A program made the position numbers and the translations under genes. Under the pieces are notes generated by a model. It did no database searches, had not been told where the DNA came from, and saw only the letters and a program-made list of their open reading frames with translations. From Thermococcus sp. (GTDB lineage: Archaea; Methanobacteriota_B; Thermococci; Thermococcales; Thermococcaceae), in assembly GCA_027001105.1 (NCBI GenBank), contig JALTMZ010000070.1, positions 1-6,305 on the forward strand: 6,305 bases of DNA. The letters are read 5' to 3'. Shown here one piece after another: positions 5,286 to 6,305 of this stretch. Position 1 is the stretch's first letter; each line of letters opens with the position of its first letter.

Positions 5286-5298
5286 CAACATTATGTTG
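5286..5298. promoter_or_regulatory. 13-bp inverted repeat CAACAT-t-ATGTTG at the ahpC transcription start
   Basis: Perfect 6-bp arms about 25 nt after the TATA box, overlapping the expected start site. On the minus strand it contains AAC-N5-GTT, the downstream part of the extended SurR motif GTTN3AACN5GTT of Pyrococcus, but the first GTT is CTC. A redox-responsive site is possible but weakly supported. Confidence 0.4.
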
Positions 5299-5308
5299 GC
5301 GAGCCTAA

Positions 5309-5316
5309 CTTATATA
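5309..5316 (-). promoter_or_regulatory. TATA box of ahpC
   Basis: The minus strand reads TATATAAG, a strong archaeal TATA box, with start expected near 5288 and a leader of about 14 nt holding GAGGTGA. Copies of TTAGGC flank it in direct orientation, so regulator binding would compete with TBP. Confidence 0.7.
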
Positions 5317-5327
5317 GGTTTGCCTAA
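5315..5327. promoter_or_regulatory. DtxR-like box overlapping the ahpC TATA box
   Basis: The minus strand reads TTAGG-CAAA-CCTA, followed by T instead of the final A. It is the same layout as the box at the FTR1 promoter (TTAGG-N4-CCTAA). A second TTAGGC follows the TATA box at 5303-5308. This suggests that ahpC and the iron permease answer to one iron-sensing regulator. Confidence 0.55.
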
Positions 5328-5358
5328 CAAAGTGAAAAGTTCTGAAATTAGAAACATG

Positions 5359-5370
5359 TCATTTTGAAGG
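5359..5370. repeat. TCATTTTGAAGG, copy of the motif at the regulator promoter
   Basis: The same 12 bases occur at 6049-6060 within the inverted-repeat array of the Lrp-type regulator gene. Here the context GTCATT-ttg-AAGGAC is an imperfect palindrome about 45 bp upstream of the ahpC TATA box. It may be a second site for that regulator. Confidence 0.35.
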
Positions 5371-5436
5371 ACAAACTTAATTATCTTAAAAAGCAAACTG
5401 ATTTATGTGAGGATATACGGGAATATAATTCACAGA

Positions 5437-5460
5437 ACAACAAAACAAAAGAAAAAAGGA
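5437..5460 (-). terminator. T-tract terminator after the Lrp-type regulator
   Basis: Just after the TGA stop the minus strand reads CCTTTTTTCTTTT, then GTTTTGTTGTTCT, a strong U-rich termination signal without hairpin. It isolates the regulator from ahpC. The remaining gap up to the ahpC promoter shows no gene. Confidence 0.6.
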
Positions 5461-5462
5461 AG

Positions 5463-6038
5463 TCAAAGATATCCCCATTTCCTACTCTCTTTTAGACCCA
5501 TAAAGTAAACCGTCGCCGGACAGCCCCAGCACTTCTTGCCGTAGATGTAGCACTCCGTGCAGACCTTTCCGCAGGGGGCAACTTTCCTCGTGGGCTCCAG
5601 CTTGAAGTCAACGAACTCTGGATAGGCCGGAGACGAGCCCAGAGAAACGTCCATCTCCTTGACGGACTCCATAGGCCGTATCGTGTTCTCTATGGTAGCT
5701 TCAAGGGCAGGGTAGCTCTCCGCTATGAGCGCCAGGTTTAGGTTGTACTTGCCGGTTGTCGTGGCGACGAAGACCGTTCTCGGGCACTTTGCAAAAACAT
5801 CGGCCAGCCTTTCCGCTTCATCCATGCTCCGAACCTTGAGGTTCACCACCGCGGAGACAAAGCCCCTCTTCCTGATGTTCAGCAGTGCCTGAACCCTTAA
5901 GTCCCTCCGCCCCTCCAGCTTTTCAAGTCTCTCCCTCGCGGAGGGATGGCTTATCCCCAGCTCCCTCGCTATCTCCGACACCTTCATCCTGCCGTTCTTC
6001 CTCAGCAGGCGGTATATCAGCAGGTCGCGTTCGTCCAT
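5463..6038 (-). CDS. Lrp/AsnC-family regulator with C-terminal five-cysteine cluster
   Basis: A 191-residue protein in three parts. Residues 1-48 are a winged helix-turn-helix of Lrp/AsnC type (DERDLLIYRLLRKNG, then VSEIARELGIS, then ERLEKLE). Residues about 50-145 form the alpha/beta Lrp sensor domain (strands ALLNIR, AVVNLKV, TVFVATTTG, NLNLALIAE). Residues 152-180 add a cluster C-x3-C-x2-C-x6-C-x2-C (Cys156, 160, 163, 170, 173), recalling the CGxxCxxC...CxGC pattern of DUF3795-like putative metal or Fe-S sites. Ordinary Lrp proteins are about 150 residues and lack this. It probably senses metal, Fe-S or redox state, which is inferred. Start: AAGGTGG at 6042-6048 lies 4 nt before this ATG and the family N-terminus (MDERD) fits. 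The open frame continues to 6131, but the extra 31 codons lie over the divergent promoter and lack Lrp similarity. Likely autoregulated and possibly controlling ahpC. Confidence 0.87.
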   Translation of the reverse strand: MDERDLLIYRLLRKNGRMKVSEIARELGISHPSARERLEKLEGRRDLRVQALLNIRKRGFVSAVVNLKVRSMDEAERLADVFAKCPRTVFVATTTGKYNLNLALIAESYPALEATIENTIRPMESVKEMDVSLGSSPAYPEFVDFKLEPTRKVAPCGKVCTECYIYGKKCWGCPATVYFMGLKESRKWGYL

Positions 6039-6045
6039 AAAACCA

Positions 6046-6073
6046 CCTTCATTTTGAAGGCTTTTGCCTTCAA
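6046..6073. promoter_or_regulatory. Three-half-site inverted-repeat array at the regulator gene
   Basis: Half-sites CCTTCA (6046-6051), TGAAGG (6055-6060) and CCTTCA (6067-6072) alternate in orientation. The right pair extends to perfect 8-bp arms around TTTT (6054-6073). It covers the expected regulator transcript start and its Shine-Dalgarno, fitting an autoregulatory operator. In RNA the two pairings exclude each other, and the one next to the start codon would occupy AAGG of the ribosome site. Confidence 0.55.
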
Positions 6074-6118
6074 TTTCCTGGGAAATAAATATAACCATTT
6101 CGGAATTTTCTAAAAATT
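6073..6118. promoter_or_regulatory. Divergent promoter with back-to-back TATA elements and inverted repeats
   Basis: The 92-bp gap holds AAATATAA (6086-6093) as TATA box for the plus-strand DUF2892 gene and the overlapping minus-strand TTATATTTAT (6086-6095) for the regulator. Predicted starts are near 6114 and 6065. Inverted repeats surround it: ATTTCC-tg-GGAAAT (6073-6086) and AATTTT-cta-AAAATT (6104-6118), with GAAAT/ATTTC arms (6082-6101) bracketing the TATA. One bound dimer could control both genes. Confidence 0.5.
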
Positions 6119-6130
6119 GAGGTGATTTCA

Positions 6131-6305
6131 ATGGAGAGGAACGAGGGGACCCTCGACAGGATTTTGAGGATAGTTATAAGCATAGTACTGCTCGGAGTCT
6201 GGGCGGGCATGAACGTGCCCTACAAGACTGTGCTTTTGATAGTCGGGCTGATTGCACTGGTGACCGGACTTACCGGCTTCTGTGCAATTTATAAACTCCT
6301 CGGCA
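6131..6305 (+). CDS. DUF2892 (YgaP-like) inner-membrane protein, C-terminus beyond right edge (partial)
   Basis: Fifty-eight residues are visible before the edge, and the family is about 60-70 residues long, so only the tail is missing. The start GTLDRILRI followed by two hydrophobic segments (about residues 13-26 and 31-46) and the closing TGFCAIYKLLG is the DUF2892 signature. Members are small membrane proteins; in YgaP the same segment is fused to a rhodanese domain, linking it to sulfur or persulfide handling, but the stand-alone form has no known function. Start: GAGGTGAT at 6119-6126 precedes the ATG by 4 nt. It is divergent from the Cys-cluster regulator, with shared TATA sequences, so it is the most likely target of that regulator. 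It is the only plus-strand gene in the window. Confidence 0.88.
   Translation, partial: MERNEGTLDRILRIVISIVLLGVWAGMNVPYKTVLLIVGLIALVTGLTGFCAIYKLLG

Noticed and set aside
4658..5367. Several open frames around ahpC (4658-4915, 5001-5264, 5020-5367)
   Set aside because: Shadows of the GC-rich ahpC gene in other frames; very charged or low-complexity and without family resemblance.
6039..6131. N-terminal extension of the Lrp-type regulator (31 codons)
   Set aside because: It covers the divergent promoter, ends at a non-conserved start, and a ribosome site plus the family N-terminus point to the ATG at 6036-6038.
1..6305. CRISPR arrays, insertion sequences, tRNA or rRNA genes
   Set aside because: No regularly spaced repeats, transposase motifs, terminal inverted repeats or recognisable RNA gene were found on reading both strands.

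Overview
The window looks like a chromosomal segment of a hyperthermophilic euryarchaeon of the order Thermococcales (Thermococcus/Pyrococcus type). The grounds are archaeal Shine-Dalgarno sites of the GGTG/GGTGAT/GAGGTG type placed 4-8 nt before nearly every start, TATA-box promoters (TTTATAAT, TATATAAG), T-tract terminators without hairpins, very short intergenic gaps, and typical proteins (a Lrp/AsnC regulator, FTR1 permease, AhpC-type peroxiredoxin and DUF2892 protein). The assignment is inference; no rRNA or tRNA is present to confirm it.

Layout, left to right. All genes are on the minus strand except the last. 1-656: 5' three quarters of an EamA/DMT-family transporter, running off the left edge and apparently leaderless. 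795-2651: a compact three-gene metal cassette, transcribed HMA metallochaperone, then a YHS-domain protein with a His/Cys-rich tail, then a MerA-like flavoprotein disulfide reductase carrying the C-terminal Cys-Cys pair of mercuric reductases. 2746-3498: a tightly coupled pair, a CoA-binding (YccU-type) protein followed by a DUF302 protein. 3578-4432: an FTR1-type iron permease with a DtxR-like iron box at its promoter. 4433-4704: a palindrome-rich AT-rich gap. 4705-5274: an AhpC-type 2-Cys peroxiredoxin whose promoter carries a second DtxR-like box plus other inverted repeats. 5463-6038: a Lrp/AsnC regulator with a five-cysteine C-terminal extension. 6131-6305: a divergent DUF2892 membrane protein, cut by the right edge.

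The theme is metal and redox handling. The HMA, YHS and MerA genes look like a split mercury (or other soft metal) capture-and-reduction module. FTR1 and AhpC appear to share an iron-responsive operator, which would couple iron uptake to peroxide defence. The Cys-cluster regulator next to ahpC has inverted repeats at its own promoter, and an imperfect copy of that motif lies upstream of ahpC. These links are inferred from motifs and position.

The most interesting points are the MerA-like enzyme with the Cys pair but without the two conserved MerA tyrosines (by remembered alignment), the DtxR-like boxes shared by FTR1 and ahpC, and the three-half-site array with mutually exclusive hairpins in front of the Cys-cluster regulator.
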